In this document: piece by piece, positions 20,175 through 43,511 of the stretch
Numbering within the stretch: position 1 is the first letter of the stretch
Layout: each line of letters begins with the position of its first letter
Assembly (NCBI GenBank): GCA_034670405.1
Contig: JAXDDX010000001.1
Span: 4,878,501 to 4,942,500, forward strand
Origin: Hoplostethus atlanticus
Taxonomy: Eukaryota; Chordata; Actinopteri; Trachichthyiformes; Trachichthyidae
DNA length: 64,000 nt
Direction of reading: 5' to 3'
Notes under the pieces: generated by a model
The model's database searches: none
Told to the model about the DNA's origin: nothing
Seen by the model: the letters and a program-made list of their open reading frames with translations, nothing else
Position numbers and translations under genes: made by a program

Positions 20175-20604
20175 ACTATAACCATAGCCTCATTATTACA
20201 GTGTTATTACAGTTTTAACAGTTATTGCATTGTTAATATGTATGGATAATTTGATCAATGTTTAAAGGTCTCCGTGTATTTTATTGGCTCTGATGGTATG
20301 TTTGGAGCAGTGTTTAAAAGACTGATATGTACCACTATTCTTCTCGCTCCTCTCAGCGTACTGTAATGAAGACTCCTGCAGGCAAGGATGGTGGCCTGAA
20401 TGTGACTGTGGATATTGAGGTAAATGGTGCTATGGTAGATATAACTACAGGAAGCATGAGATTGCAAACATTTTATGCTTTTTTGCTGCATGTTTCATTC
20501 ATTCCATCTTAAACCTAGATTGACATTGTTAAACAAAACTAAACAGTTTCTCAGAGTTTAAAAAAAATATCTCTTCAAAATGCATATTTTGTCGTCCTCT
20601 GCAG

Positions 20605-21282
20605 CAATCTCCTCAGTCGTATAGCATTACTCCAAAGGGGGGAAACAAACCTCTTGTTTTGAGCAAAAATGCTCAGGATTATGGAATGGACCAAAATAGT
20701 GATGACTCAACTGATGATGAGTCTGCACCAAGGAAGCCAATACCATCATGGGCAGAAGGTATGCATGAATTATTACCTCCACCAAGGAGGTTATGGTTTC
20801 ACCCGTTAGCTTGTTTGAAATCTGTTCTATAAAGTTTTGTTTTTAAGATATCCTGACAGACAATGACATTTTGTGGGTAGATACATGTAGGAATAATTAG
20901 TTCGGCCTGGACAGCGTACGTACACTTTGAATAAAAGCGTCTGCTAATGTAATGTCATTTTGGTGGAGACCCAGACCTGGTAGTAAATTGCCAACCTGTG
21001 GGAAACTCTGCTTCTAGTTGAAATGCATGTCTGTTCAGTCTTGACAATGGATCCAACTCCTGTAATCTTGTTGACTATTAATCTAATTTGCTGTAAAAGG
21101 CTTTGTAATGTACATTCAGAGCTCTTGGTTAAATGTAACACGTTTGTTTTTTTCTCTCCCCCCTCCAAGGTCACAATCTGCAGCAAGCCATCATGAAACA
21201 GTACTTCAATCCTCCTGATTTGGAGTCGTTCTTCGGAGTGATTGAACCACCAAAGCTGGAGAACATCTTTTATAAGAGCTAA
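20605..21282 (+). pseudogene. incenp: INCENP IN-box exons with premature stop
   Basis: Exons 20605-20758 and 21170-21282. The IN-box is the Aurora B-binding part of INCENP. PRKPIPSWAEG, then QQAIMKQYFNPP and LENIFYKS, are well conserved. The frame then ends at TAA (21280-21282) exactly where relatives have a lysine. The next 22 codons (21283-21348) still encode the conserved tail, including PRY, the Thr-Ser-Ser at 21301-21309 and AVWHSPP. A one-base change of a Lys codon explains the stop. The truncated protein could touch the kinase but would lack the phosphorylated motif needed for full activation. Confidence 0.85.
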
Positions 21283-21422
21283 CCTCGCTATTTCAAATGC
21301 ACCAGCTCTGCAGTTTGGCACTCACCACCTCTACATGGAAAACACTTTTAAACACTGGGAATGGGACTTTCTTGTAATGTCTTCTTTTGTCAGTTTTTGT
21401 ATAAAGGTTACTATTTGCCTTG

Positions 21423-21428
21423 AATAAA
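21423..21428 (+). terminator. INCENP polyadenylation signal
   Basis: AATAAA about 140 bases after the INCENP stop codon; a second lies near 21570. Confidence 0.55.
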
Positions 21429-22047
21429 GTAGAAGGTTTTCCTCTGAATGGGATATTCTATTTTCTTTTTAACTTAGGATTTTAAGCATTTGTAGTTGCT
21501 TGTAAAATACACTTGTTTTGAGGATAAATGTAAATTGGTGCTTGACATTTGTATTGTTTGTAAACACTGGAATAAAATGGGCCTGTATAATCACCTAGAG
21601 TGGGATCTGAAAGTTGCTAATACCCATTTACATAATAACACATTACACTGTAAATCAGTGCATTCTCTAATCTGTATGACCTACCAGTAACTGGTACACT
21701 GCTAAATCTCATGCAGACAATGACTACACTCCATCAAATCATGGTATTGGTGGGAGGAAAACTTCCTCAAATTAGTAGGTAGTGTTCTTGGTTCAGGGAT
21801 TTGACAGTTTAGTATAAATGTTTCTAGAGAATTGGATCAACGCAAGGTGGGTCTTGGAGCTAAAAACTACTGAAGCGTTTGAATGGTTAGGTGAAGCATG
21901 AACCAGCCCTCGTCCAGAAGCTTCACTAAGTAATTTAAATAGATAACATTGCTGTCAACTTCTAAGTTTGTTTAAGGGGAAAATCCACGAAAACACTGTT
22001 AAACAGGTATTGGCAAAATAGTCTGAAACTTTATTTATTAATGTCAT

Positions 22048-22669
22048 TGTGGCAAGGTGCCACATAACCGGGGTCCGTGACAGACAGAGACACAGGCAGG
22101 GGAGAGTTAAATGGCCAGCACGGCCGTTTTATTAACCATAAACCCGGCCCGGTGTTGACGGCAGTTGGCGCCGTCTTCCCCGGCGTTGACGGCAGTGAAG
22201 ATCGCCGTCCTCCTCGGCGCGCACACCTCCCTCCCGACAGGTCAGCCGCGGAGCACCAAGGCTGCCCCAGCCTGCCAGGCTTCCAGGGGCATCCCGCCCC
22301 AACCCCGACTGGTCAGCCCTTGCAGGCTGCTCCCGACTGCAACCTCCGGAGCTCTGCCGGTCGCCGCCGGCTTTGGACGCCCGCCCTCCCACTCCGTCGT
22401 TCGCCGCTCGCGCCCTCGCCTCCGTCCCGGCACTCCAGCCGCGGACCCCGCTCAGACGCTGCTGCTGCTGGCTCGTCTCTCCCCAGACAGTCCGGCTCGA
22501 CTCCTCCGTCTCCTGCCGAACTCCACTCGCTCTGCCAGCCTCTCACACTGGCGCGCTCTCACCCAGTCCCACATCCACACACAGGTTAAAAAGGGCCCGG
22601 CTGCAATCAGGCTTAATTAGCCGCAGCCGGTTAAGTCTCACCCCCCCCCCCCTCCTCCCATCTGCCACA
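22048..22669 (-). mobile_element. Complete solo LTR (622 bp) with GTCAT duplication
   Basis: TG...CA ends (TGTGGCAAGG at left, CTGCCACA at right) and an exact 5-bp target duplication, GTCAT, at 22043-22047 and 22670-22674. A minus-strand AATAAA lies near the left end. The body is strongly GC-rich. There is no internal region, so this is a recombination-derived solo LTR. The family is probably Gypsy-like, judged only from the 5-bp duplication. Confidence 0.85.
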
Positions 22670-22674
22670 GTCAT

Positions 22675-23890
22675 TTAACACAATATCTTACATTATTCAC
22701 ACTTAAAAGGAATCGAGTAATAGAGCGCAACAGTGACCGCCCACTTTTTATGGCTACATTCATTTACTCCATAGACATTCCAGAAAATCCTTATATAAAG
22801 AGTTTTAAGGCTGGAACCAAGCCAACCAGCTAGACGATGAATCGTGACCATAAAACATTTGATTCTGAGCAAAAAAAAGATAGGAAAACGGAAGAAAAGG
22901 CAAAGGTACAAGACTGTACATAATTATTTTATGAAGTGAAGGAACTACTCATCCCATAAACCATTGCGAATGATACTTTTCCAAAAACTTCCAAACTAAC
23001 GATAGTTTAGCGCGCTTCTTCTTGAATTTAACATTTGTCAATAGTATAGTGTTGATATTGTTGTTGTTTTGTGTGCGTATATATAGTGTTTCATATAGTA
23101 TAGTGTAAAGTGTTGTCATCGACATGGTACAGTGATTCGTTCCAGCTGCATAGGATAAGCAGCTAGCTAGGTTACGTTAGTAGCTAACGTTAGCTGACAA
23201 GACGTTCGCGGGTGCGGTAAACATTTCCATGGTAACAGCGAGCTCCACCAATCAGAGACGTCGCTGTTACACTTTAGGATTGTGGGTAGTGTAGTACTTC
23301 TCCATGACATCGCGAATAAAACATGTTTTTCTCAAAACAAGGTTGATATCATACGGACTTGTGGCTTCTACAGGAGTATACACTATCGTTTCACAATCTA
23401 CTAGCTTGTGGTGAGTCTATATTGGATGGTTACGACATTATGGCTAATAATCAAAATCCCTATGCAGAATATGAATGGGATTTTCACTTCCGGAACCACA
23501 CTGTTGAGCTCTATACCCAAACAAACCCCTAGTGAGCAAATTATCTCAGACGTCTGACTTTCAAACAGCTGTTTTCCAAATGGCGAGGAAACTAAAAAGG
23601 TGTGAGGAGCAATAATTTAATAGACTGCTTGCTGCATATCAGTGACTGGCTTGTAGTTGTTAGCTAGAACGCTAACGTTATCGTAGCTAGCACAGCTAGA
23701 TAACGTTAGCTAACATTAGCGTTATGCCACACGACCCAACTACAGCTGTTGGAACTAGAAGCCGCTGCTTCTGTTGCCTTAACCATTTGCGACGCAAGTC
23801 AAAACGGGCCTATCAGCTAGTTAGTTAGCTAGCTAATCAGAGACACTGACAACTGATTTTCTACGTTGCTTTTTACTGGAAAACCCAAGT
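22675..23890 (+). promoter_or_regulatory. Intergenic DNA and probable SVIP promoter/5' UTR
   Basis: No gene is seen before the SVIP start at 23891. The last few hundred bases hold several copies of the tract 'gctaacgttagc', a short palindromic motif common in fish promoters and introns. No TATA box or start site can be assigned. Confidence 0.35.
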
Positions 23891-25635
23891 ATGGGAATGT
23901 GCTTACCGTGCCTTGGTGGAGCAGCAGACGACGTTGTTGTGACTCCAGATCCAGTAGGTTTTATCTACAACTTTTCCATTAACACTGTCAAATTTAAGGT
24001 GCGCTGCTTCTGATTACATCCAGCATGAAATCTGCGTGGTTGTAAATGTATTACACTTGTGTGTGTCAGTTTATCATCAGTACGAAAGCTGTAGGCCTTA
24101 CTAGGCAATGTTTAGGAGATGGTTAGTGTATTAAACACTGGAATGTAAAGTATGCACTGACCAGGCCTTACACGGTTACTGTTTACTCTGTTTTCACTCT
24201 TAGTTAAATCGTTTTCTGTTTTCTTCGCAGGACACGAGGAGACGACAATTAGCAGAGGCAGCTGAGAAGAGACAAAAAGAGGTATCTTAAGTGTTTTTGT
24301 CTATTTGTCTAGGAGTTAATTTAGGAGATATACACTCACGAGACTACATACTGGGAGATGGAGGATTCGATTAGGGACAGATGAAGTATCTATTCACATA
24401 CAGTTCATCCATCCGAGAATGAACACCATATAATCATCATACTGTGGTGGGTAATCTTTTATTATACAGAAAGTCCACTTGCAAACCCGTAAGAGTCATG
24501 CAAACGTTGTAGGAAGGTAAGTTGACATGAGTAAAAATAGAGATTCTCCTCTTGGCTAGGTTCATCTTTTGGATTGGCTGATATTTCAACTACCACGTCT
24601 TTCTGCTCTGATTTACTGTTTTCATTATTACGTCTGCTCTCCTTGCACTTTGAGCAATGTCCCTTGCATTTTCACCACATGAAAGCACATATTCATGTTT
24701 CAGTCAGCATCACAACACTATATTGAAAGTGGCTGCCACATCCTTTTGACTAAATTTCTGTATTTGACAGTTGGCTGCTCTTTTGCTAATTGTGTTTTTA
24801 ATACTCGTTTGAATCATTGTGATAAAATAGTAAATTGAAACATGCTTTTGGATTACTTACACATAAACGTAATGTTGTAAACAGTTCTTTCTGTTAGTGT
24901 TTTTTTGTATTATATTCTGTTTCTCAGACAACATACAGGGGTGTCAAAAATCCAGAGGCGGTTGAGAGCAAAAGGAAAAAACAGGAAGAAATTGAAAAAC
25001 AGGCGATGACTACCTCTGTTTCTGGTGGTGGCGGCGGGTTGAAGGTTAGTTTTGTGTTGATCCCCAGGCTGTGTAATCTTTACTAAAAGCGGAGCACCAC
25101 TCAATTTAAGAATGTATAAACATTATTCCTATGGTCTAGGGTCATCAAATCATTATCTGTTAACACTCACCTTAAGAATCAAACATACTGGAGATGCTAC
25201 AAGGACAATGGATGGTAGACTGATTTTGTTACCCACATAATGTTTGTGTTTTTAAACCAAAAAAAAAAGGTTTAATCCTATAATAATGTAGTCAGTTCAG
25301 TTGTCAGTGCTCTCTGTCACAATATTTTGTTTGTAGACTTTATTAGGCTGTATCATTTTGGCCGAAAATCACTGTTCCCAGTTTCAGTCTGTGTTCTCTG
25401 GTTTCTGGCTTTGAGAATTGTGATATATAATGATTGAATTTTCCTAGAGAGAAAATCTTAAATTCTTAAATTGACTGGTATTCCTCTTTTTAAAGAGTAA
25501 CATGAAACATTCAGCCCTTCATGAATCCTTAGTAAGTTTCTAAATTAACATTGAACATTTCTTAGAAATTGAAGATTACACTGACATTTTTCTCTCTTTG
25601 CTTTTTGTTTGTTTCTGTAGTGGCAAGTAGGCTGA
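23891..25635 (+). CDS. svip: SVIP, small VCP/p97-interacting protein (81 aa)
   Basis: Four exons: 23891-23953, 24231-24281, 24928-25044 and 25621-25635, all joined at phase 0 with GT-AG borders and ending in TGA. The protein starts MGMCLPC, so Gly2 can be myristoylated and the nearby cysteines palmitoylated, anchoring it to ER/lysosomal membrane. Residues about 23-35 (RRRQLAEAAEKRQ) form the VCP-interacting motif through which SVIP binds the p97 N-domain and inhibits ER-associated degradation. A charged Lys/Glu segment follows, and the protein ends GGGGGLKWQVG, matching the family's C-terminus. Length is close to the human 77 aa. It lies next to GAS2 in convergent orientation, as in human. 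Confidence 0.93.
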
Positions 25636-28600
25636 AAGATCCTGATGGTAAAACTCTAAAAGTCTTTAATCTGACCTTCAAAACAACATGAAGTATTGCT
25701 CCAAGATGACTTGAAAGATGTTTGAACTGCTGTTCAGTTTTTATTTATTATAAGTTTTTTTTTGCCTATTTTATTTTCTTTTGAGGCAAATATCTACAGT
25801 AGTCATGCCTCATGCTAAACCATCTGAAGTGATCACAGACTTAACAGCAGTACTTGTGCCCTTGATGCCAATTTAGACCTTTGGACCAGTCAGGGGTGAC
25901 ATGCAGTAATGAATAACATAAAGGAGAATAGGAATTGTGTTTGCTTACAAATTAAAGTCAAGCAGTAACTCTGGCAGCTGTCTTCACATCAAGGCAGAGC
26001 TCTCTGTAGCATGGAGGCTTTTATACCACAGTGTTTTTATAGCTTTTGCAGTCTAGAAGATGGATATTTACATCCTGTTTAGTATGAGGTCTATTCAATT
26101 CAATCATTCAAATGACACATTTCTCATGTAAATCACACATTTTGTTTACTAATGCATGTAAGAGCTTCATTTATAACTTGTGTTAAAGCACCCAATTGAC
26201 ACTCAGTTCAACTCTTAGCATTTGGTTTGGCAATTTTACTTATTTTTTGCATTTAACTGTATGCAAAATGTTCATCTAATGCCTGCTTAATTTTGGTGAG
26301 ATATGAAATGGTATTTGTGAATTGCCTTATGAAGAGCAGAAACTTATTAATTGCACACATCGTCAATATTGACTCAGAATTGTTTGGGGAATAGTGAATA
26401 TGCTGTTGTACAAATTGCTACTGACACTAATGGAAATGCATAAAGTGACTGAAGGAAAGAATAAGCAAACTATGTGTATCTAGTTAAGTATTTACTTTGA
26501 CTAGCCTTGCTTAATTGAGTGCATTTTGTTACAACCCTCACTTGGTCCTTAAATGCTTCTGGTGCTCTTGCCATTTTGTAGTACAAGAACTCTAGCCAAT
26601 GTTATTTGCTACAATAAACAACACTTCTGCTACGCTTGTGTGGGTATCATGAGTAGATTTGCAGCTTTATGAAAGGTGGTAGTTTCATCCTCTGAGGCGT
26701 TGTATGATGAAGAGCAGGGGCTTTCAACAGCTTTAATACCATAGGCAAACTCCTTAACAGGCATTTCACTGAGAATTCAGAAATGGATAAGATTGAGAGT
26801 TGGTCATTGTGATGAAGACTAATTTTGTAACGTATTGTAGTTTAGATTTATGGTAGCTAATTAAACATTTTATTTGTAGACTTTATAAGGCTACAACCTT
26901 TTGACTGAAAGTCACTGTTCCCAGATGAGTTCACTGAGCTCCTACCTTGATTGTTCTCTCGCAAACCTGAGATGTGTTAACCCAAAGTTGTTGTAATATA
27001 AAGAAAATGCAACATTGGAGAAGAGAGCAATGCAATTTCTAAATAAACTGTAAATGAGCATTTTCCTCTGCAGATGCCGTTTTAGATTAAAAAAATAAAA
27101 TAAAAAGTAAATTTAACTACTATACTTTTTTAAAGACCTAAAGCAGATTGAACATTGCTCAACTCACACAAACACTGAAAGCACCAGCATAATGACTCTT
27201 CTTATGGTTTGTGCTTGTAAGATTTTTTTGTCTTTGTTCCAATGAAGATATTGTAACCTGTGCTTCATCTGTGTAAAAGTCACGATAGGTGATATAGACC
27301 TACCTAAACTGCTAAGTACAGACAAAATAGATACTGCAAGTTGGGAAAATTTAAGATTTGATCATTTATTGAAATCCTTTAAAATCAATAAATCAAAGTG
27401 GGCTTGTGAGGTATATACTCTACATAGTCATTGATCACATGCCAAACTTTGGCCCTGCATATTACATTTCCATGATGAATCTGAAAATGGCCTTGAATTA
27501 TCAAATTAATGTCAAAGAACATGACATGGTTTGCATTTTGCAGAACTGAACATCACCTCTAGAGGTCAGTAATGTACAACAAATGGCAAAGTTGCAGAAG
27601 CTCAAATGAGTCACAATCAATCAATCAATAATGTTTCACCTTAACTGCACATGTTCTGCAGGTGATTGTCCATGTCCTTGCAATAGAAATAATGTGTCTT
27701 TGCATCATAAACAGGAAGTGTCCTAACTAATTAATAATCAATAAAAATGACAATAGTACAAAGATTCATTGCATAGAATAGTTAATCCATATGTAAACAA
27801 TCTAAGCATTGCTACTCTTTTTGTTAGCCTAATAAGAAATTACCTTTTATAACCACTGGTCGCTCTCCAGAGGAGAGATGTGGTAGTGTATACGAGAATA
27901 CAGAAGTCTGTGCTGTGCTTCAACAGAGGTCTGAAGCATGTAAAGCTTTGGTTTAATACATTTCTTTGGGTAATAATATTTCCAATTATTTTGCTAATGC
28001 TTGCAGTTTGACTGGATTTCCCACTGGGGCCATCCATGCTAAATATATCTGCACTTCTGATACTGTAAGGCAGTTTGGGTAAAAGCGTCCACCAAATGGC
28101 ATATGAAAAAATAGCAATGTTATACTTCACTTAGGTAGACAATGTTTAACATTTTCACTTCAAGCACACATGCATTTAGGAATTCATGAATGGCTGACAA
28201 GGAACATTGGGGTCCCAGAAGGCCTGTAATCACCACCACATGCTTACTTTCTTTTGGAAAAGTTACTTCTACTTTTAACACATATACAAACAGAAAAGTA
28301 GGCCCAGGTAAAATTGTTTCACTCTGTTTCCAGTGACATACTTTTAAAGAACTAATTTTGCCTTTTCACAATCACTAACATTGAGAGCTGGTAAAAAGCC
28401 TTGGTGGAAGAGGTGACTGCAGATCCCTGGGAGGGCTTGAGAGCATGTGTACTAAAAAGTGAAAATGTTCTACTTAAGTGAAATATTGCTTTAAATACAG
28501 TTTAGTGGATGAACAAACAATTTAAAGGAACTGTACAACTTCACTTCCTGCCAATTTACTCATTACATCATTAACAGTTAACATAATTGACAAAGCCTTT

Positions 28601-28868
28601 TACTTTACTAAATTTAAAAAAACATTGTTAAGGGCCTACCAATATTTATCCCAGGCTTAATATGATAATAACAAACAAAATGAATTCTCTTGGACTGAAA
28701 ATGCAGACTAAAGCATCACCGTAACGCAAGTGTGTTTTCCACAGATGCGGTTGTGTCTGTAGCCACAATATGAATGGACAGAGACATATTATGCAGCCAC
28801 ATCCACTAGCTAGAGAGTAAACAACAGCGAGAAATCATCCTCTTCATTCACTTTTGAGTCTTATGTCT
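25636..28868. other. SVIP 3' UTR and SVIP-GAS2 intergenic DNA
   Basis: No coding region is recognised. An AATAAA at 26613-26618 is a plausible SVIP polyadenylation signal. A diverged 52-bp direct repeat links 25330-25381 (SVIP intron 3) with 26873-26924 here. A SINE-tail fragment lies near 28068-28110. GAS2 and SVIP transcripts converge across this stretch. Confidence 0.5.
26613..26618 (+). terminator. Probable SVIP polyadenylation signal
   Basis: AATAAA followed by T- and GT-rich sequence, about 980 bases after the SVIP stop codon. Confidence 0.45.
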
Positions 28869-39798
<10,930 letters not shown>

Positions 39799-42700
39799 CT
39801 GAGGCAGGGGAGGAGGAAGACATGAATCAGACAAAGCACAACACACACAAGCACTGGACAGGGACAGAATGTAAACCTTCAGTGTGAAAGCAATGTGAAC
39901 GTAACACAAATTAGGACATTTTGGGCCTACCACCTTCTGAACATGTTTGTTTTACATGTATGGCTTAAATGAATCAACATAAGCAGTTTTTTTTGGGTGA
40001 CTGTAAACTGTCAGGCCCACTTTTAGAGGGTAGAGTAAAGGGTAGAGTAGAGAAAGAGTATAGAAAATACATGGGAATGATCAGAGTGGTATTGTCCTCC
40101 TGGCCAAGTCCTGGCCACGTCCTGGCCTTGCCCCTGGTGTGGTTTACAGTGCACCTAATGACATGGAACATTCTCAGGGACCCTGAAAGCCGAGTCATTT
40201 TCCCATCTCCCACTGACAACAGGCTCTTTTATACCAGCCAGATTCGTACAGTAGGACTTCTATTTGATAAACCCTGGAGGCGAATAGAGAGCTGATTACA
40301 ATTACCATGCTATCTATAATACAGTCTGAACCACAGCACACCAGCCAATCAACACTGCAACAGCCCTTGCAACAGGAAGTGAAGTGACCTCTGCACAGCT
40401 TGGCCTTCATAGGTGCTGGCAAAAATACAGGAGAAGAATAGTCTACAGGAGGTTAGATTTGCCACAGGTTCACTCATTGACCAACAGAGGCTGAGAGAGC
40501 ATGATGAAGCAGGGAATGACTAAATAATAAATAAGCTACGACAAATGGAGTTTTTAGTGTGCGGCAAACCTAAACTGCAACAACCCAACATAACAGAAAG
40601 ACTCTATTTGGCATCAATATTTAGAACAGTATTTGACAACCACCTTTTACCCGTTAAGTGAATGAGACATTGCTCATAATCTTTCCCAATATCGTGCTCT
40701 GCCAAACATTCATTGCATGAGCCATAATGTGAGAATCTTTAACATTTCACTCCAGATTCCATCATTACATTTTCTGTCGAGAAGAGTGAGTAATTGATAA
40801 AACAACTGGGCACCAGATGTAAGACCTAAGCAGACTGAAAACAACTCTGCGGTTTATTTTCACAGTTTAAAAATTGGGGTGCTGGCTTATTCCTCAAAGT
40901 ATACACTGACACGGTGAAGGTCTGTAAAGACTGTAGGCTATTCGGACGTGAAGGACTCAGCCTAAACGCATCACCAACTAAAGGATTTGATTTTTCCCAA
41001 GGGACACATTACTCCACAGGTTATAGTGACTGTGGAGACCAGACACAGCTTCATTTTAGGAAAATAGATGAATGGGTTAAGATTATTTTTTCTTACTTTA
41101 AAAAGACGGTTCTTTTAAAAAGTGGTTTACAATACACCAAATGACATTCTCAATACGGACATCTTAACTTTCCCAATGATATAGGTTATTGAAAAACAGT
41201 AATTTAGGCCTCTAAAATGCACATGTGAATCATATTAAGTATTATTCAGTCTCCCTGACTTGGAGTCTGATTGTATCTGACTGACGTTTGCATATACGGA
41301 ACATTCCCCACTGCTGTAGGCAAATAGCAACAGGATATTTAATGCAAATTGAAGAAAGTCTTATTAAAACAAGGATGTGAAACTGCCTTGAACAATTAGT
41401 TGATGTTGTATGATGGCTGAAAGTTTTCTCTGAGTACTGAGGGACTGTGACACAATGCTAGGAATCTGACCTTTCCAGCTGCGTAACATTTCAAGGTCCT
41501 TTTGGAGGTGGCTGTAACCAAATCACACCATGGTGCAACACTGGACATTATAACCTTGATGTCCAGCGAAGGTCATCTTATCTTCCTGAAAACGACAGCT
41601 CCTCATTGCCTTCACATCCTACACATCCGACACACTGGAGCTCAGCACTGACACACAGGTGCTACATTCCCATGTCCACTATGCTGCAGGGCTGACAGAC
41701 AGAACAAGGGCACTAGGACAACCTCTCATGTCTCACAATACACACCCCATGCATTGATGTCATGGCTAAATACAGGGGGAATTAAATAGACTTGATAAAT
41801 TGTTAATTTCTGAAATATAGCTGATATCATATTTGTCAATGTTGAACATAGCAAGAATTCTTTCTAGAATTCAAGAATTCAAGAATTTCTTTCCACCATG
41901 TATTAGCATGATGAAGATGTAATCTAATAAAGATCATCTTGATCTTAATCTTAATTCATATACTTGATTCTTCTCTGAATGAACATCCTGCTCGGTTCTC
42001 TCTGCTTTTTCATGACACAGTCCTAAAGAAACAACAAGTTGTGGTTAAACATACCTGGTTCCTCTCACCACGCTGTGGCCTGACCTCTTGGGTCTCCTCC
42101 TGACCCACCAGCACCACTATGGAATAATAGGCTTTATGCAGTGTGTACCATTCCCTAAACCTGTTGCTTTATCTATTGTTATTTATTTAATAAAATCTTA
42201 GCACAAAGATATTCAAACATACATTTTCTCTGTGTAAAAGCATGCCAAGGCCTCTCCGGGACCTTCAATAAAGCAGTCATAACATACCACAGTTAGCTGC
42301 TGATCCCTCCAAGAGAGGACTACGGATGAGAATTTCGACTGCTGAGTCACATCAATTAGAAAACACAACAGACAGTCTGTCCCACTAACCCTCGCTACCC
42401 TTCATGCCTCTAGCCTCCACAACAGTAAACTGATCCGGAGGCTGACTTGTCCATTTCAACAGGGGTTGAAACTCAGTGTGATTAAACTCTAGATTGATTA
42501 GTATACTTAGATATCAGATTCAATGTACTGTAGTGTCCAGTGTTTGTAATTCTAATAGGCTGCAAAAAACATGCCATTACCCATACTAAAAACTACAGCA
42601 GGCCTATAGCACTGAACTTGGATCATGTCTGTTTATTTATCTATGGTATATTATCACAGATTATAATAACATTGAAACAGTAATGTGATCTGATGTTTAT

Positions 42701-43511
42701 TAGTGTGTCCGATGGAATGTCATAAATCCTGTGCTGTGATCCTGTGCTGATTTATTCTAGACTAAATAAATTCCAAGATCATCAAATAGGCTGGCTGGGG
42801 CCTCCCATAATACACCTCTTTGTTGGATTATTTAATTCCGTTTCAGTCTGACAGTGTATCAACAACATTTACAGATATACATCTTACAGACTACATTCTG
42901 TACCATGCAGATTTGTTGGTGCTATAGCTGAATTTTGCGCAGTAAATGTGTCCCTCCCCGCCCCCTCTCCCTGGCTACAGTGAAATATGTGCCATTGTCC
43001 GCTGCTGCGTTCAAAATCCCAGGCAATGCATTTCATTTACAACTGCAATAAGATTTCAAAGCAGCCTCCTTATTTACAAATGTCACAAATAAAAGAAGCC
43101 ACAACAGCCATTTCTCCATGCTGGCAACAGGATCAAAGAACAACGTCTGATGTGTTATGACTGAGAGCCAGTTGAACACCCACTAAAACTAATAAAACGG
43201 ACTGAATTGAACAAAAGCGAGAATGCAGCGCTTATTAACATGGTGAAAAAAAACCTTTTGTAAAGTTAAATAAGTATGTTGTTGACACACTGGAGCATAC
43301 AGCGCACACCCCTCTTGTGAAAAGCTCCACAGGCTATAGAATAAGTGCTCAATAAGGATATTACAATAACTTTGACAAGACCTTGAAACTAATTCTGCAT
43401 TTCCACAAATAATAGCAAATGTGTAAAGACATGTGGAAAATTCATCTGATAACAAGAAAGCAGCGAAAAACTCTTGCATATGTCAATCCACAAAAAGCTT
43501 CTTGTGCTCAC
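39799..43511. other. GAS2 5' intron region, no coding sequence seen
   Basis: Sits between the probable first exon of GAS2 and its first coding exon. One candidate 5' UTR exon is listed separately (42055-42117). Otherwise only short frames, an A/T-rich 'aagaattc' cluster near 41855-41890, and no recognisable element. Confidence 0.5.
42055..42117 (-). other. gas2: Candidate GAS2 5' UTR exon
   Basis: On the minus strand a good donor (CCAG then GTATGT) follows a short GC-richer stretch preceded by a weak acceptor (TTCCATAG). It has the right position and strand to join the first exon to the coding exons. Unproven without transcripts. Confidence 0.3.

Larger units (their letters stand above)
19430..20419 (+). 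pseudogene. incenp: Duplicated 63-nt INCENP exon (19430-19492 and 20357-20419)
   Basis: Two exons of equal length, each phase 0 at both ends. Both code for a VMKTP(V/A)GK..GLNVT(M/V)DIE motif matching the segment just before the IN-box in INCENP. Each has its own acceptor (CACTCAG, TCTCAG) and GTAAAG/GTAAAT donor. Because both are symmetrical they could be used together or alternately. The intron between them is occupied by a hAT element (19562-20174). Confidence 0.75.
3910..21282 (+). pseudogene. incenp: INCENP (inner centromere protein) locus, multiply disabled
   Basis: Recognisable INCENP, the scaffold of the chromosomal passenger complex that binds and activates Aurora B. Exons seen: 3910-4048 (N-terminal region with VWLEEIQQEANRMF), 4142-4252 (ELMPKTPSQKK), 4387-4987, 5131-5152 with 5881-5923, 14573-14630, 14746-14878, 14997-15036, 17980-18048 (coiled-coil piece), 19430-19492, 20357-20419, 20605-20758 and 21170-21282 (IN-box, DYGMDQNSDDSTDDE and RKPIPSWAEG). 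Splice phases agree across the recovered exons. Lesions: exon 4 changes frame near 4620-4640; exon 5 is cut by an LTR; the exons for most of the central coiled coil are missing; a TAA at 21280 precedes the Thr-Ser-Ser motif. The start codon lies upstream of 3910 and is unresolved. Reading: a degenerating duplicate whose functional copy would be elsewhere, or a badly assembled allele. The identity is firm; the pseudogene status is inference. Confidence 0.85.
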
